From: CAYMKE01 sp964345135
Lineage (GTDB): Bacteria; Bacteroidota; Bacteroidia; Bacteroidales; JBBRXJ01
Direction: 5' to 3'
DNA: 64,000 nucleotides
Assembly: GCA_964345135.1 (NCBI GenBank)
Contig: CAYFQI010000001.1
Span: forward strand, 6,474-70,473
Shown here in pieces: positions 20,301 to 29,600 of the stretch. A program made the position numbers and the translations under genes. How positions within the stretch are numbered: position 1 is the stretch's first letter; the number at the start of each line of letters is the position of its first letter. The notes beneath the pieces were generated by a model. It was not told the DNA's origin. It ran no database searches and saw only the letters and a program-made list of their open reading frames with translations.

Positions 20301-23047
20301 GGGTCTCCCGTGTTCCAGTTTTGTGGATTTTTCCATTCATTGTCCACATCGCCTTCCCATTCATAGGTAATGCCGGTTGTAAAATTGCTGCAACGGCAGG
20401 AGGGGTCAATGAATACACTCACTTTATCAGAATTTTCACAATCATATTGATTTCTCGCGGTAACAGTATATTCCATTCCGGATGAGATATTGGCAACCGG
20501 ATTGGGTATGTTTGGGTCGCTGAGTCCTGTTGCAGGTTCCCAGTGATATGAACCACTTACGCCTCCTGTTGCATTTAGCTGCGCGGGTTCGCCGTAGCAG
20601 ACCGGCACATCAGGCCCTGCATCAGGCCATTTTACCGGATCCACAAAGATGTCCCGTTCATAGGTGCATCCATTGTGGTCTGTTACCGTTACATAAAATG
20701 TTTTGGGGTTGGAAAGCGAAGCTATTGGAGAAGCGCTATTCGGATCATCAAGATATTCAGCGGGTTCCCAGTGATAGTCCGAGCCGCTTCCTGTTACATA
20801 TAATTGAATATCATTGCCAATACATGGGGTTGGATTAATGGCAGTGGCGACATCTTGTAATGGATAAACACCTGCGCTGGCCTCAACAGTATTGGAGCAT
20901 CCAAATGCATTTTCTCCTGTGATGCTGTATGTTGTTGTTTCATCCGGTGTGGCTCTTACCGTGCCGTCAGAAAGGTATTCAAGGTCGGTATCAGGCGACC
21001 ATGTATAGGATTCAGCACCTGAAGGTGTGAACAGGATGCTTTCTCCTTTGCACATATTTTCACTGCTTTGTGTAACTTCTACGTTTGGAACCGGATTCAC
21101 AGTGATCTCAACGGAATCTATGGCGAAACATCCCGTGGTTGCATTTTCTGCCAACAGGTAATATTTAATGTTCTCTTCCGGGGTACTTACAGGATCACTG
21201 CTTGTCGCATCATCAAGCCAGGTATCCGGGGCCCATTTAAAATTATAATCTCCTGTTAAACCGCTTGATAGTGTAACCGGCTCACCATAGCAGATGGCCG
21301 TGTCATTGGAAATACTGATTGGTGGTGGTGGCAAAACGTTGACTGTCATAGAGCCGGTTTTGGTGCAATTCAAATATGAAACTGTAATTGAATAAGTAGT
21401 TGTATGATCCGGAATGGCTATTTGTTCAATACTGTTTTGTAAAGCAGGTATTTCATCATATTGATATAGGCTGTTTGTTGGTGACCATTGTATAGTAGGA
21501 GGAGGTAAAAATAAAGAAGTTAATCCATCACCATATGTAATTTTAGCTCCAATTAATGTCGCATTACCTGCACAAATCTCAGGATCTTCATACATTTCAA
21601 CTTCCAGTCCTCCACTTATATAATATTCTTCTTCCTGAATACAACCACCAATAGAAATCAAATCTTCATGTTCACCTGGTTTTAATCCCGAGAGTGTTCT
21701 AGTTCCGGATTCAACCCATACTGCTTTGTCTGTGACATCAATTACATCATAACAATCACATTGTACATTCTGATTACATCCATCATATATTCCATGAATC
21801 ACGGAATTATCCTGCAGTATAACATTTTCTTTTGCGTTAAAGCAAAAACAATCATTGCCTCTTGCTGTAATATTACCACTGTTCACCAAATAATTTATAA
21901 GGCATTCACTATTATTGTATATATTTATATTTCCAATATTTGTTAAAGTATCATAAGCATAAAGAAATCCTTCATTTTCAATCGTCCCATAATTTATAAT
22001 ACTCCTTTCTCCCATTGTATGGCAATAATTTATTAAAGAAGAATTTAAAGCATTAAAAAAAAATCCATCTATCATAAAAGAATTATAATTAATAATCGTA
22101 CCACTATTAATAAGATTTACCGGAGACAGATTTTTATAATTAGTTATCAAACCGTTTGGTTCAATCAATAATGAATCAGCAGAAAAAGAATTATAGTTTG
22201 TCAAATTTGAAGAAATTGTCGCTTTTATAGTCGAAATATTATTAAAATTATTAATCATTGCTGAACCTTCAAGACTCAATTCATCTGTAACAAGGTCTCC
22301 TGTTTCGGCTATAATGACTTCCCCACCTGAAATAGAAATGCTTTTATTCATTACCCCCCCAAAAACATACAATTTACCTCCATTCATCTGTATATTGCCA
22401 TTATAAACAAACCCCGTATCAATAAATACCTCCATTCCAGCATTAATAACTGTATCATTTTCTCCTATAAGGAAAATGGGATTGGGTTGAGTAAATTCTA
22501 TCTGTGATTTAAAAACTTCATTACTACATTGAAATTGTTTCGTTAGCTCAGGGTACTTCAATACTTTTTCTATATGTGCTTGCCCATCATTAGAATTACA
22601 ACCAGTTACAGGATCAGTAGATACTTTTATAACATATATAGAACTCCTGATATTAGCAATTTTTGACTTAGTGCAGGTTCTTCCAAATTTATCTAAAATT
22701 GTAATATCAAGTTGATATTCACCTTCATCCAGTCCTGTTTGATTCAACGTACCTGCTCCATTAGACCATGTATAATTTAATATTTCTACTCCATCAGGCA
22801 ATATTACATTTATTTTTCCATTTGTGTTTGTTTCACAAATTAAGTGTTGAATTTCGAATGAAAAATCAAATTCTTCACAAGACATAGATGAATAATCCGC
22901 TGCATATATATTTATATTATAATTAAATACATTAAAAAGTAAACATATATAGATAAATCTCAAAACATGCTTATATTTAACAAAAACTACCTTTATTTTC
23001 TTAATCGCTATTAAACCATTATAATACATTGATTTTTTATTTTTCAT
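17300..23047 (-). CDS. Giant secreted SprB / beta-helix / Ig-like surface protein
   Basis: 1915 residues. The signal sequence has an unusually long basic N-region: hydrophobic core about 29-49 and cleavage near NIYA. Residues about 60-145 resemble SprB repeats (GKINVILPDGVEILNYTWSN, then LDEGEYQLDITILDKFGR). Residues about 180-420 form a beta-helix of short repeats built on NY, NxG and IxNY. From about 500 to 900 there are five tandem Ig-like units with YxWxP...YxVTxxxxxGC signatures (for example PATGLSDPNIPNPVANISSG). The remainder has repeated beta segments that start like pectin-lyase folds (SLDDNVLIAF). The extreme C-terminus (ETGIYTFEIQF...YKGQFIVKE) is faintly like a gliding-type (type B) sorting domain, which I call possible only. 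ATGA overlap with the OmpH-like gene downstream. Confidence 0.88.
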   Translation of the reverse strand: MKNKKSMYYNGLIAIKKIKVVFVKYKHVLRFIYICLLFNVFNYNINIYAADYSSMSCEEFDFSFEIQHLICETNTNGKINVILPDGVEILNYTWSNGAGTLNQTGLDEGEYQLDITILDKFGRTCTKSKIANIRSSIYVIKVSTDPVTGCNSNDGQAHIEKVLKYPELTKQFQCSNEVFKSQIEFTQPNPIFLIGENDTVINAGMEVFIDTGFVYNGNIQMNGGKLYVFGGVMNKSISISGGEVIIAETGDLVTDELSLEGSAMINNFNNISTIKATISSNLTNYNSFSADSLLIEPNGLITNYKNLSPVNLINSGTIINYNSFMIDGFFFNALNSSLINYCHTMGERSIINYGTIENEGFLYAYDTLTNIGNINIYNNSECLINYLVNSGNITARGNDCFCFNAKENVILQDNSVIHGIYDGCNQNVQCDCYDVIDVTDKAVWVESGTRTLSGLKPGEHEDLISIGGCIQEEEYYISGGLEVEMYEDPEICAGNATLIGAKITYGDGLTSLFLPPPTIQWSPTNSLYQYDEIPALQNSIEQIAIPDHTTTYSITVSYLNCTKTGSMTVNVLPPPPISISNDTAICYGEPVTLSSGLTGDYNFKWAPDTWLDDATSSDPVSTPEENIKYYLLAENATTGCFAIDSVEITVNPVPNVEVTQSSENMCKGESILFTPSGAESYTWSPDTDLEYLSDGTVRATPDETTTYSITGENAFGCSNTVEASAGVYPLQDVATAINPTPCIGNDIQLYVTGSGSDYHWEPAEYLDDPNSASPIASLSNPKTFYVTVTDHNGCTYERDIFVDPVKWPDAGPDVPVCYGEPAQLNATGGVSGSYHWEPATGLSDPNIPNPVANISSGMEYTVTARNQYDCENSDKVSVFIDPSCRCSNFTTGITYEWEGDVDNEWKNPQNWNTGDPANDTYPGTSLDDNVLIAFDETTKPVPVLPEDITIANICMLSGELDLSTYSLIVTKDATFTGGTVESSGRDTANAMKVIQPDDATGNSSVFFAGTEFNSGLLVSNASEIVLNGSVFNGVTVLQQTGDNDVLCAGGNTYNGPVSFINTGNAQWSLAAANTGQPDIYNDFASFENTGSGNLYPSAYHTDEYNGNIEINSDIIFGINGGIVRLSGEPDQHIGGTNTDGANIIRKLEISKVHTFSHSNVYLTVPLSIGTNNEDYIMFENGIVYNDDNSILTIKLDTEVSGASDSSYVNGPVTKIGNHDFVFPVGKDRFYKPISISKASTINESIEYTAEFIADEQSYGTPQAPVEHVSECEYWTLRKNVADGILVNIGLSWNRHSCDIPVDLSEMEVASWDVQGLKWESLGQQIYHGSRETGGMFTSEIKAVDYEAFIIASKCPGAGDPIGLTFNNFGTEINIGENTYLTVQGNILNEYGRETEKKGAFFNKGEIRLTRDWTNNVDNEAFALSEGKVIMIGNYQRFRGDEETTFHELITAGTDTKEMFKNVKVDGILDLNVNRVETNTNILHVLNDDNTSIKRIEGFVSTSDTGGFLARDLNLTPDTPYEFPVGELYRYRPVTVTQLENKAASAPLDPHTYYVSMISKDPNYFGFNRSVREPTVKSVNPEYFHMIRRDDGTASEITKDSVQLDFYFNRQQDNTWQSVGHWDNEPEDSIKVFDYGSDIAPIWKKTRPVYALEGDSTIPDIISITPWADFNQQAFAFIKGAFIVNTLSLVSPTGPGGVTYALTGSTAVPGEPYHTSGNNSTKLGEPMAPEMLEACHYLEVYEDATTKYGKIKFCTDGNGDIIPLSDPPGYYKVYFIVESEDGTEEEHLIDKDLYDVYRDILKFKAEPENEITCQNNIKVSFSNGDPFVLSLSNPRFSITYDDNDETTTPDQETVFPDDSVNYLKVFKNSTEVCEIMNNIPQWNTSEIDETGIYTFEIQFVTETGTSIYKGQFIVKE

Positions 23048-23085
23048 TCTTCAAAAAAATTAACTTTTGTTTATATTTTTTAGTG

Positions 23086-24177
23086 TCATAGCTTGATTAA
23101 ATATAAAACCACAGAATAAGACGGGCGGTTATCATATTCTTCATTTCTACCTTCAGGCTCAGTAGCATCCTGATCAAAATTCAGGTTATCAATTGTTTCT
23201 TCCGGTGTACTATTTAAACTTAAATTGTTAAATGATTCATCATTCACTATATAGTCTATTTTTTTAGTTGTATTGTTTAGATAAAATAAAACTTCAAATG
23301 CATTAAACCAATAAGTTCCTACTGAATTTTTCTGGTATAATTTAATTCCACTTTTTTTAGATTTCGTACATGGTCCTCTACATATCTTTATAACTGAAAA
23401 AGAATGAGCATGCTTTCTGTAAGGAATTTCATGTGTATGTTTCTCGATCTCGACTTGTTGAGTTTTAAAAGTGTGAAAATGAGGATGAAGTTGTGATATA
23501 TCAATTGATATGGTGTTTTCCCCCCCGGCCTCTTCTAAATTTGAATTAAAGGTATTTTGATTTTCGAATTTAGCACCTACCATAAATCTTCCTGTCAAAT
23601 CAGGTGAATCATTCTCTCCATTGCATATTTGCCATCCTTCCATTTTGTTTATTCCTTTTCCATCACCTTCAAAAAGACCTTGTACCGGGCCAACATACAT
23701 AATGATTGTTCCGGGGGGTGAGGTGATATCCTGCCTGCCCATGGTACTGTTCATGAGTTTTACCCATTTTCCTTCTCCTTCATCATCTTCTTTATAAAAA
23801 TAAAAGCCTTTCTTGTCTTCATCTGTCACATACACGGTTAATCCATCGTGCTTTGGATCTATATTGAGCATGGTTTCAAACGACATATGAGGAATCAAAA
23901 TCCCTTTGGTGTCGGATTCAACCTCAAGCATACTATTTTCCTGTGGTTCTTTCTTTGTTTCGGAGATGCATATAGCTCCATCTGATTCTTGTGCCATTGT
24001 AATTGTATGCATTAAGAAGAAAAGCAATAAAACAACAGCAATTTTATGTATTGCTTCATTGATCAGGATTAATTTATTAATTACCTGCCTCGTATATTTC
24101 AATAGAGTATTATATTGTATTCCCCACGGGAATATTTTTTTTAATAAATATGCAATATTTGTTTTTTTAAATTTCAT
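23086..24177 (-). CDS. Phage-tail-collar domain surface protein, paralogue 1
   Basis: 363 residues. A long basic N-region (about 45 residues, no alternative in-frame ATG before the core) precedes a hydrophobic segment (about 46-62) ending TMAQ. Then comes the motif common in Bacteroidota tail-fibre-like proteins, ENSMLEVESDTKGILIPHMS, and a YFYKEDDEGEGKWVKL segment. The tail-collar domain follows: PPGTIIMYVGP, GWQICNGENDSPDLTGRFMV. After it are spaced HxH motifs (HPHFH, HTH, HAH), which in phage T4-type fibre tips coordinate metal ions along the trimer axis. The C-terminal signature is NRPSYSVVLYLIKL. No other phage genes are nearby, so this is probably a trimeric surface fibre rather than prophage. 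It lies 6 nt from paralogue 2. Confidence 0.87.
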   Translation of the reverse strand: MKFKKTNIAYLLKKIFPWGIQYNTLLKYTRQVINKLILINEAIHKIAVVLLLFFLMHTITMAQESDGAICISETKKEPQENSMLEVESDTKGILIPHMSFETMLNIDPKHDGLTVYVTDEDKKGFYFYKEDDEGEGKWVKLMNSTMGRQDITSPPGTIIMYVGPVQGLFEGDGKGINKMEGWQICNGENDSPDLTGRFMVGAKFENQNTFNSNLEEAGGENTISIDISQLHPHFHTFKTQQVEIEKHTHEIPYRKHAHSFSVIKICRGPCTKSKKSGIKLYQKNSVGTYWFNAFEVLFYLNNTTKKIDYIVNDESFNNLSLNSTPEETIDNLNFDQDATEPEGRNEEYDNRPSYSVVLYLIKL

Positions 24178-24183
24178 AAGACA

Positions 24184-25254
24184 TTATTCATTATAATAAT
24201 CAATTTCATAAATATCATCATAATTTTCATTGGGTTTACTATCTGTTCGAATGATAAAAGCAATGACATAATATTTTGGCCTGATATCCAATTCAAGATT
24301 TACTTCCCCGCTATTCTCAATAATTTTATCTTTATTATCTTCACTTATATTAAATTCAATTTCAGGCTCTGCATAAGTACAATATGGTTCAACAACCGAA
24401 AAACTTAATGTTCTATTCATTAATTTTGATTTTCCGCCAGATGTATTTTCACTTTTTTCTGAATTTTTAAGCCCCATTCGTGAGGGAAGCTTTCTAGCTG
24501 TGGTCCATTCTGAACTGGTTGATTTCATGTAATGAGTATGAACAGGATCCAAGCCTTCTTGTGTTGAAATTAAGTCATGATTATGAATAATTTGAGCATT
24601 ATATTGCAGATTATAAGGGTGAAAATGAGAAGGGAGATGTTCTTTGTTTAATGAAACCAAATCATTTGAATTCCCGCCCTCATTGTTTATACATGAATAT
24701 TCATCTATTTTTTCTTGTACGATTTGATCCATTTTATCTTTTCTGTCAGAATCTCCTCCTCCTACAATGAATTTACCCCTTAAATCAGGACGGTTGTTCT
24801 TCCCATTACACAAAGCCCATCCTTCCATTTCAGTTCCTTTTAACCCCACACCCTTTTCATCGAACAGGCTGTCGGATCCATGGTACATGATGATGCCTCC
24901 TTTTGGCATGATGAATCCTTTGGTACCATCGCCCTCTTCCCATATTCTGAGCCAATCACCATAATGCTCGTCATAATACCAAAACCCTTTTTCCCCGTCT
25001 TTTTGAAACACGAGCAGGCCGTCTGTGGTTTCAATAATGGTTTCATCTTCCCTTACCCCTTGTTCGACCCTGGGGATTAGAACCCCTTTGTCCTCTGATT
25101 GAACTTCGAGTACTGCCGAAGGAGCCGGCATAGAATCCGGGTTATTTGAAATAATCACACCATTTGTAGATTGTGTATACCCCATTGCTGTAAATATTGT
25201 ACTTATTACAAGCAATAAAAAGAATTTCTTCATATTTATAATAAATTTAATCAT
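24184..25254 (-). CDS. Phage-tail-collar domain surface protein, paralogue 2
   Basis: 356 residues. The signal peptide is MKKFFLLLVISTIF...MGYTQ. The ATG at 25233 gives a tighter signal than the one at 25254, and either is possible. The order of modules matches its neighbours: PSAVLEVQSEDKGVLIPRVE, then a WYYDEHYGDWLRIWE segment, then the tail-collar core (GGIIMYHGSDSLF, MEGWALCNGKNNRPDLRGKF). HxH-type pairs follow (HFH, HNH, HTH), then a C-terminal KYYVIAFIIRTD strand. The DNA and protein differ clearly from paralogues 1 and 3, so the triplication is old. It is probably a fibre-tip or adhesin subunit; the three could form homo- or heterotrimers. It starts 2 nt after the stop of paralogue 3. 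Confidence 0.86.
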   Translation of the reverse strand: MIKFIINMKKFFLLLVISTIFTAMGYTQSTNGVIISNNPDSMPAPSAVLEVQSEDKGVLIPRVEQGVREDETIIETTDGLLVFQKDGEKGFWYYDEHYGDWLRIWEEGDGTKGFIMPKGGIIMYHGSDSLFDEKGVGLKGTEMEGWALCNGKNNRPDLRGKFIVGGGDSDRKDKMDQIVQEKIDEYSCINNEGGNSNDLVSLNKEHLPSHFHPYNLQYNAQIIHNHDLISTQEGLDPVHTHYMKSTSSEWTTARKLPSRMGLKNSEKSENTSGGKSKLMNRTLSFSVVEPYCTYAEPEIEFNISEDNKDKIIENSGEVNLELDIRPKYYVIAFIIRTDSKPNENYDDIYEIDYYNE

Positions 25255-25256
25255 AT

Positions 25257-26501
25257 TTAGTCTTTTTTAGGAAAAGGGTTTTTCTTTTTTGAATAATTTT
25301 GTTCATTATATTCGATATTAGGATATCCCCTGTCTGTTCTCATTAAAAAAATTACTTTATAAAAAGGGGGGCGATTTTCAATGTCACCTTGTTCATTTTG
25401 ATTTGTAGGCATCTCATCAGATTCATCAACGCGCCCGGAAATTGAAAAAGTAGCCTGATCACTTGAATCTATTTTAACCCATTTTGATGCAAGAATACTA
25501 TTAACATATTGAGTTTCTCTTGAACTTCTTTTATTTTCTTTATATTTCACATAATCACTACCAGCTTTATCTTTTAGACCTGCATTAATATGGTGGTTAT
25601 GTTGGTTTTCATTAACAAATTTGTGTCTATGCTTAAATTTTTTACTTGCAAAATCCTGTGGGTCAACAAAATGATTATGTTTTGGCATGCTGTTTTCATC
25701 CATCATCCATGTATGTTTGGGTTTATCTATATCATCACTATTCTTTGCATCATCTGATTGCTTATAATTTGTATAATCCGAATGCTGATCAGGATCATCC
25801 GACACCCCAACCACAAATCGGTCTGTCATATCCGGTGAACGGTTGTGCCCATTGCATATCTGCCAGCCTTCCATGATGGTGCCTGGTTTCCCTTGTCCGA
25901 GGTAGGGAAAATGATCATCTGCATTACTTTGTTCGAGAGCATCAAGACCATTATAAAACATCAGATTTCCGTTATCATCAGTAAGGTCGCCTGAATACAT
26001 AATTATAGACCCTTTTGGATACCGTGGCTGGCTATAACGCAGCCTGACCCAGCCATATTTGTTTTCGTCTTCAATGTATTTGAAATAATAAAATCCTTTT
26101 TTATCCGGCGGCCCGGTTAAATAAAACAGCAGGCCTTCTCCGTCAGCCGTGTTTATTGTAGAAGCATCGGGCAATTGATCTACCCGCGGCACCAGGATTC
26201 CTTTATTTGCAGAACGCACATCAAGCATTGCAGAAGGATGAGGGGGATAATTATCGGTAGATATGGACACCCCGGTTTGTTTCTCTTGTGCATACAATGT
26301 ATTCTGTGCGATCATCAGGATGAATAAACACATGCTGTATGTTGCAATTTTGTTCATCCATAAATATTTATTGTTTTTAATACCACAATGGCGTTTGCTA
26401 TGAGGTTTAATGAAAACCAGGTGTTTTATAATCTTTCCCATACAGGTCAAATATTTGTTTATGGCTTGATTCATTTTCATTTGTTTATAAATTTCGGGCA
26501 T
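25257..26501 (-). CDS. Phage-tail-collar domain surface protein, paralogue 3
   Basis: 414 residues from the ATG at 26501. An internal ATG at 26357 (MNKIATYSMCLFILMIAQ) would give a standard signal peptide. The long start is kept because paralogue 1 also has a long basic N-region, but the choice is open. Modules: PSAMLDVRSANKGILVPRVD, a KKGFYYFKYIEDENKYGWVR segment, the tail-collar core (KGSIIMYSGDL, MEGWQICNGHNRSPDMTDRF), HxH pairs (HNH, HRH, HNHH) and a C-terminal PPFYKVIFLMRTD. It is first of the three fibre genes in transcription order and follows the 2902-residue adhesin across a 150-nt spacer that holds a hairpin. Surface fibre role inferred. Confidence 0.86.
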   Translation of the reverse strand: MPEIYKQMKMNQAINKYLTCMGKIIKHLVFIKPHSKRHCGIKNNKYLWMNKIATYSMCLFILMIAQNTLYAQEKQTGVSISTDNYPPHPSAMLDVRSANKGILVPRVDQLPDASTINTADGEGLLFYLTGPPDKKGFYYFKYIEDENKYGWVRLRYSQPRYPKGSIIMYSGDLTDDNGNLMFYNGLDALEQSNADDHFPYLGQGKPGTIMEGWQICNGHNRSPDMTDRFVVGVSDDPDQHSDYTNYKQSDDAKNSDDIDKPKHTWMMDENSMPKHNHFVDPQDFASKKFKHRHKFVNENQHNHHINAGLKDKAGSDYVKYKENKRSSRETQYVNSILASKWVKIDSSDQATFSISGRVDESDEMPTNQNEQGDIENRPPFYKVIFLMRTDRGYPNIEYNEQNYSKKKNPFPKKD

Positions 26502-26524
26502 TTATACAAAACACTGTTTGTAAA

Positions 26525-26548
26525 GTCCGTAGCGAGGACACTACGGAC
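26525..26548. repeat. 8-bp stem, 8-nt loop hairpin (REP-like or terminator)
   Basis: GTCCGTAG (26525-26532) and CTACGGAC (26541-26548) are perfect reverse complements around an 8-nt loop. The element is GC-richer than its surroundings and lies 104 nt past the stop of the 2902-residue gene. It could slow or end transcription there or be a REP-type palindrome. There is no clear T-run after it on the minus strand. Confidence 0.6.
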
Positions 26549-26582
26549 AACAACTGCCCGGCGTAGTTTGTAACTAAGTCGC

Positions 26583-26611
26583 AGAAGAACCTTTTATAAT
26601 CATGTATGTGT
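26583..26611 (-). repeat. Partial copy of dispersed intergenic repeat module
   Basis: The stretch starting AGAAGAACCTTTTATAAT here matches 41671-41699 with few differences. The second site is directly joined to a full copy of the 95-bp repeat family. The orientation relative to the neighbouring hairpin is not repeated at the other site, so this is a fragment rather than a full element. Confidence 0.55.
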
Positions 26612-26651
26612 ATGTTAAACATTTTTATCATAAGTGTATCAATATTGGTGT

Positions 26652-29600
26652 TTAAGGACAATTTTTTATGATTTGCAATCCGTTTTCAATATTCAGGTTT
26701 CCGCCCTGCATGATGAGCCATGTATCCCTGTTTTCAACAGATATGAGGGCTTTGGATATGGTTGCATCATGCCGTAAGGTTACCGTATGGTCATAAATGA
26801 TCACCATGTCATCAGTTCCCGGGGTTTGCCCGTTGCCAACCGTTGCATATTTATCAAAAGACCAGATATTATCATCCCAGTCACCGTCTGCTATAGAATA
26901 GAATATATCGCCGTCAAAATCGCTTTGTACACAAAGAGAAAATGTACCTGCAAAGCGAGATGGCGGGAAAAACGGAAGCGAAAATCTACTGTAATTGTCA
27001 ACTGAAATATAATACCACTCCCCGGGCGTAAGGTTATTGGCTGTAATGGTAATTTCATCCTGGGTGGGATTGTTTTGTTTGCTGCATGATATTTCTGTAT
27101 AATCATCATCCCACAACGCGATATATGCACGGGAAATGGTTCCGGTTTCATTGTTTGTTTTCAGTGTTATTTCAGCATATTCACTTACAGCGACAAATTT
27201 AAACCACCTGTTGTTATTCGGGCCGTTGTCCCAGCATGACCCAGCCTCTTTGTCGGGCGTAGCCTCTACTGTGGTGTAGGCTTCAAGTTCGGAACACCAA
27301 ACCTGAGCATTATCAATTATTTTAGCGCCTTCTGCATAATCATAATCATAATAACTGTTTATACACAAGTCAAACCTTCCTGTGTTGGTTCGCCTTCCCC
27401 GGTTATCAACAGATACATAATACCATTCCCCGGGTGTTACCAGTATGTCTTTCAACCTGGCTGTGCCATTGGGGCCTGCAGAATGACAATCTACCTCTCT
27501 GCGCCTGTTGTCCCATAACGCAATTACAGCTGCCTGGATTGGATTGTCTCCTTCCGGAGATGCACTGACAGTTACTCTGTTTCCAATGGCTTTGAATTTA
27601 AACCATTTATTATACTGTGGCCTTCTCATGCAACTGGAGCCTCTTATATCCCTGGTAGCACCCACGGTAGTATAATCCTGTTTCCAGTTGGCTTTTCCAG
27701 CACACCAATTGTCCGGGTTGGCAATTTCCGTGGCAAACTGGAAAAAGTCATTGTCTCTTCCATTGCTCAGGCATAGGCTGAATGTTCCGCGTGTTTCATT
27801 ATCGCTGTCAACAGAAAAATAATATGTCCGTCCGGGCTGGAGACGATCATATATTAAATACAAATCATCATCAGGATTTGTATATTGTTCACATGCCAGT
27901 TCAGCCCCATTTTGATTCCAGAGTGTTAAATACGGGTTTCGTAATGTGCCTTTTCCGTTTCCTGTTGACAAAATGATTTTAATTGTCCTGGTTGTAGCAG
28001 TGAATTTAAACCATTTATTTGCAACCGGCCCGCCAGTCATACATGAAGGTTTTGCATGATCGGGGGTTGCGTCTTCATTGGTATATATGGCTGCATTAGA
28101 ACACCAGTAATCCTGTCCATTCATATCGAGCATCATGGCATGGTCAAAGCAATCATAAATGGCGGGGCTTGGCATGGTAATAAGCACCTGGTCGGTAGCA
28201 GAGCAGCCGGCTGCATTAGAAACATTCAACGTGTACATGGTTGTTTGATCAGGCGACGCGGTAGGAGTGCGGCAATCATTACAGCTCAATCCATCAGCAG
28301 GGCTCCATGCATAAGATAATCCATCGCCTTCATTGGCATTAAGAATAACAGATGTTCCCGGGCATATTCCCAAATCGGGACCTGCATCTGCAACAGGAGC
28401 AGGAAGCGTGTTGATGGTAAATTCTGCCGTGTCTGTGCATCCATTGGCATTTAGCCCTACCACCTGATAACCAGAGGTATCATAAGGAATAATAACAGGG
28501 TTATGGCAGTCGGTACAGCTTAAATAATCATTGGGCTGCCATGAATATGCATCGGCCCCGGAAACATTCACAGATACCTGCTCGCCTTCGCATACTGTGG
28601 GCGTATTAAACCTGTAGGTGATTTCAAGTCTGGGTTTATTGGCTTCATCATCTGTTTCACGGGAATAAAACCGAAAACGTTGTTCATATCTTACCGATTC
28701 CGGGAAGTAAATGATTACTCCATGGTTCGTCTCAACATTATCATACCATTTTTCTGCAAAATCAGTGATGTCAATGGTGTAATCCTGATCCATTGAATTA
28801 GGCGGGGACAAGACTTTTTTATTTGTCAATGTATATTCAGGCTGGTTATTCCAATCCGTATTGCTTTCATCCCAGCTATTAATTACCCGGGCAATAATGC
28901 CATTATTCCCGGACCTATGGCCGTTTCCGCTTAATGTCATCGTGGCGTTGAGAATCTCAATGTTTGAGGGGAGCGTAAATGATAAATCTTCAAATTTTAT
29001 CAGTGCCCTTTTCTGTTCATTAAAGAAAAATCCCCATACTGGAACCTCTCTGTTTTCAACAAACAGATTTTCATCTGACCCGTAATTAGTCCCCGCGTTT
29101 CTTTGTGAAACATAAGTATCCTGGGTAGCATTCAGGGTTATTGTTTGTTCTTCCGGGGCATTAGTGGTAATATTCACATACAAATCCGGGGTCAACAGCA
29201 CAGTAATATCTTTTTTAAACTCTTCTGTTTCTCCGGAATTAAACTCAACAGTAAGCGTAACAGTATATACCCCGGAGTCAGCATATGTATGCGTAATACC
29301 AGGCTCTGAATACGTTGTACCGTCTCCCATGTCCCAGGTATAATTATCAATATCCGCAGGATTGAGTGTTGTGGAAAATGCTGCACTTTCGCCGAGGCAG
29401 AGTTGATTGGGCCCGCTGATAATTTCTGAAGACGCTTCTTTTACTGTACTGAATTCAGAAGTGTTATTGTTTAATGTAGAAGTGGCGCTAAAAAGCTGGC
29501 CTGAATAATCAAAGTCATGAATGGTAGTGTGCCAGGTATTATTAAGGCTTGTCACAGAAGCCACATACTTATATTGAATATTTCCTGCCACGGTTTCTTC

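Noticed and set aside
23086..26501. Prophage tail region
   Set aside because: Three collar proteins but no other phage structural, lysis or integration gene; each has its own signal sequence.
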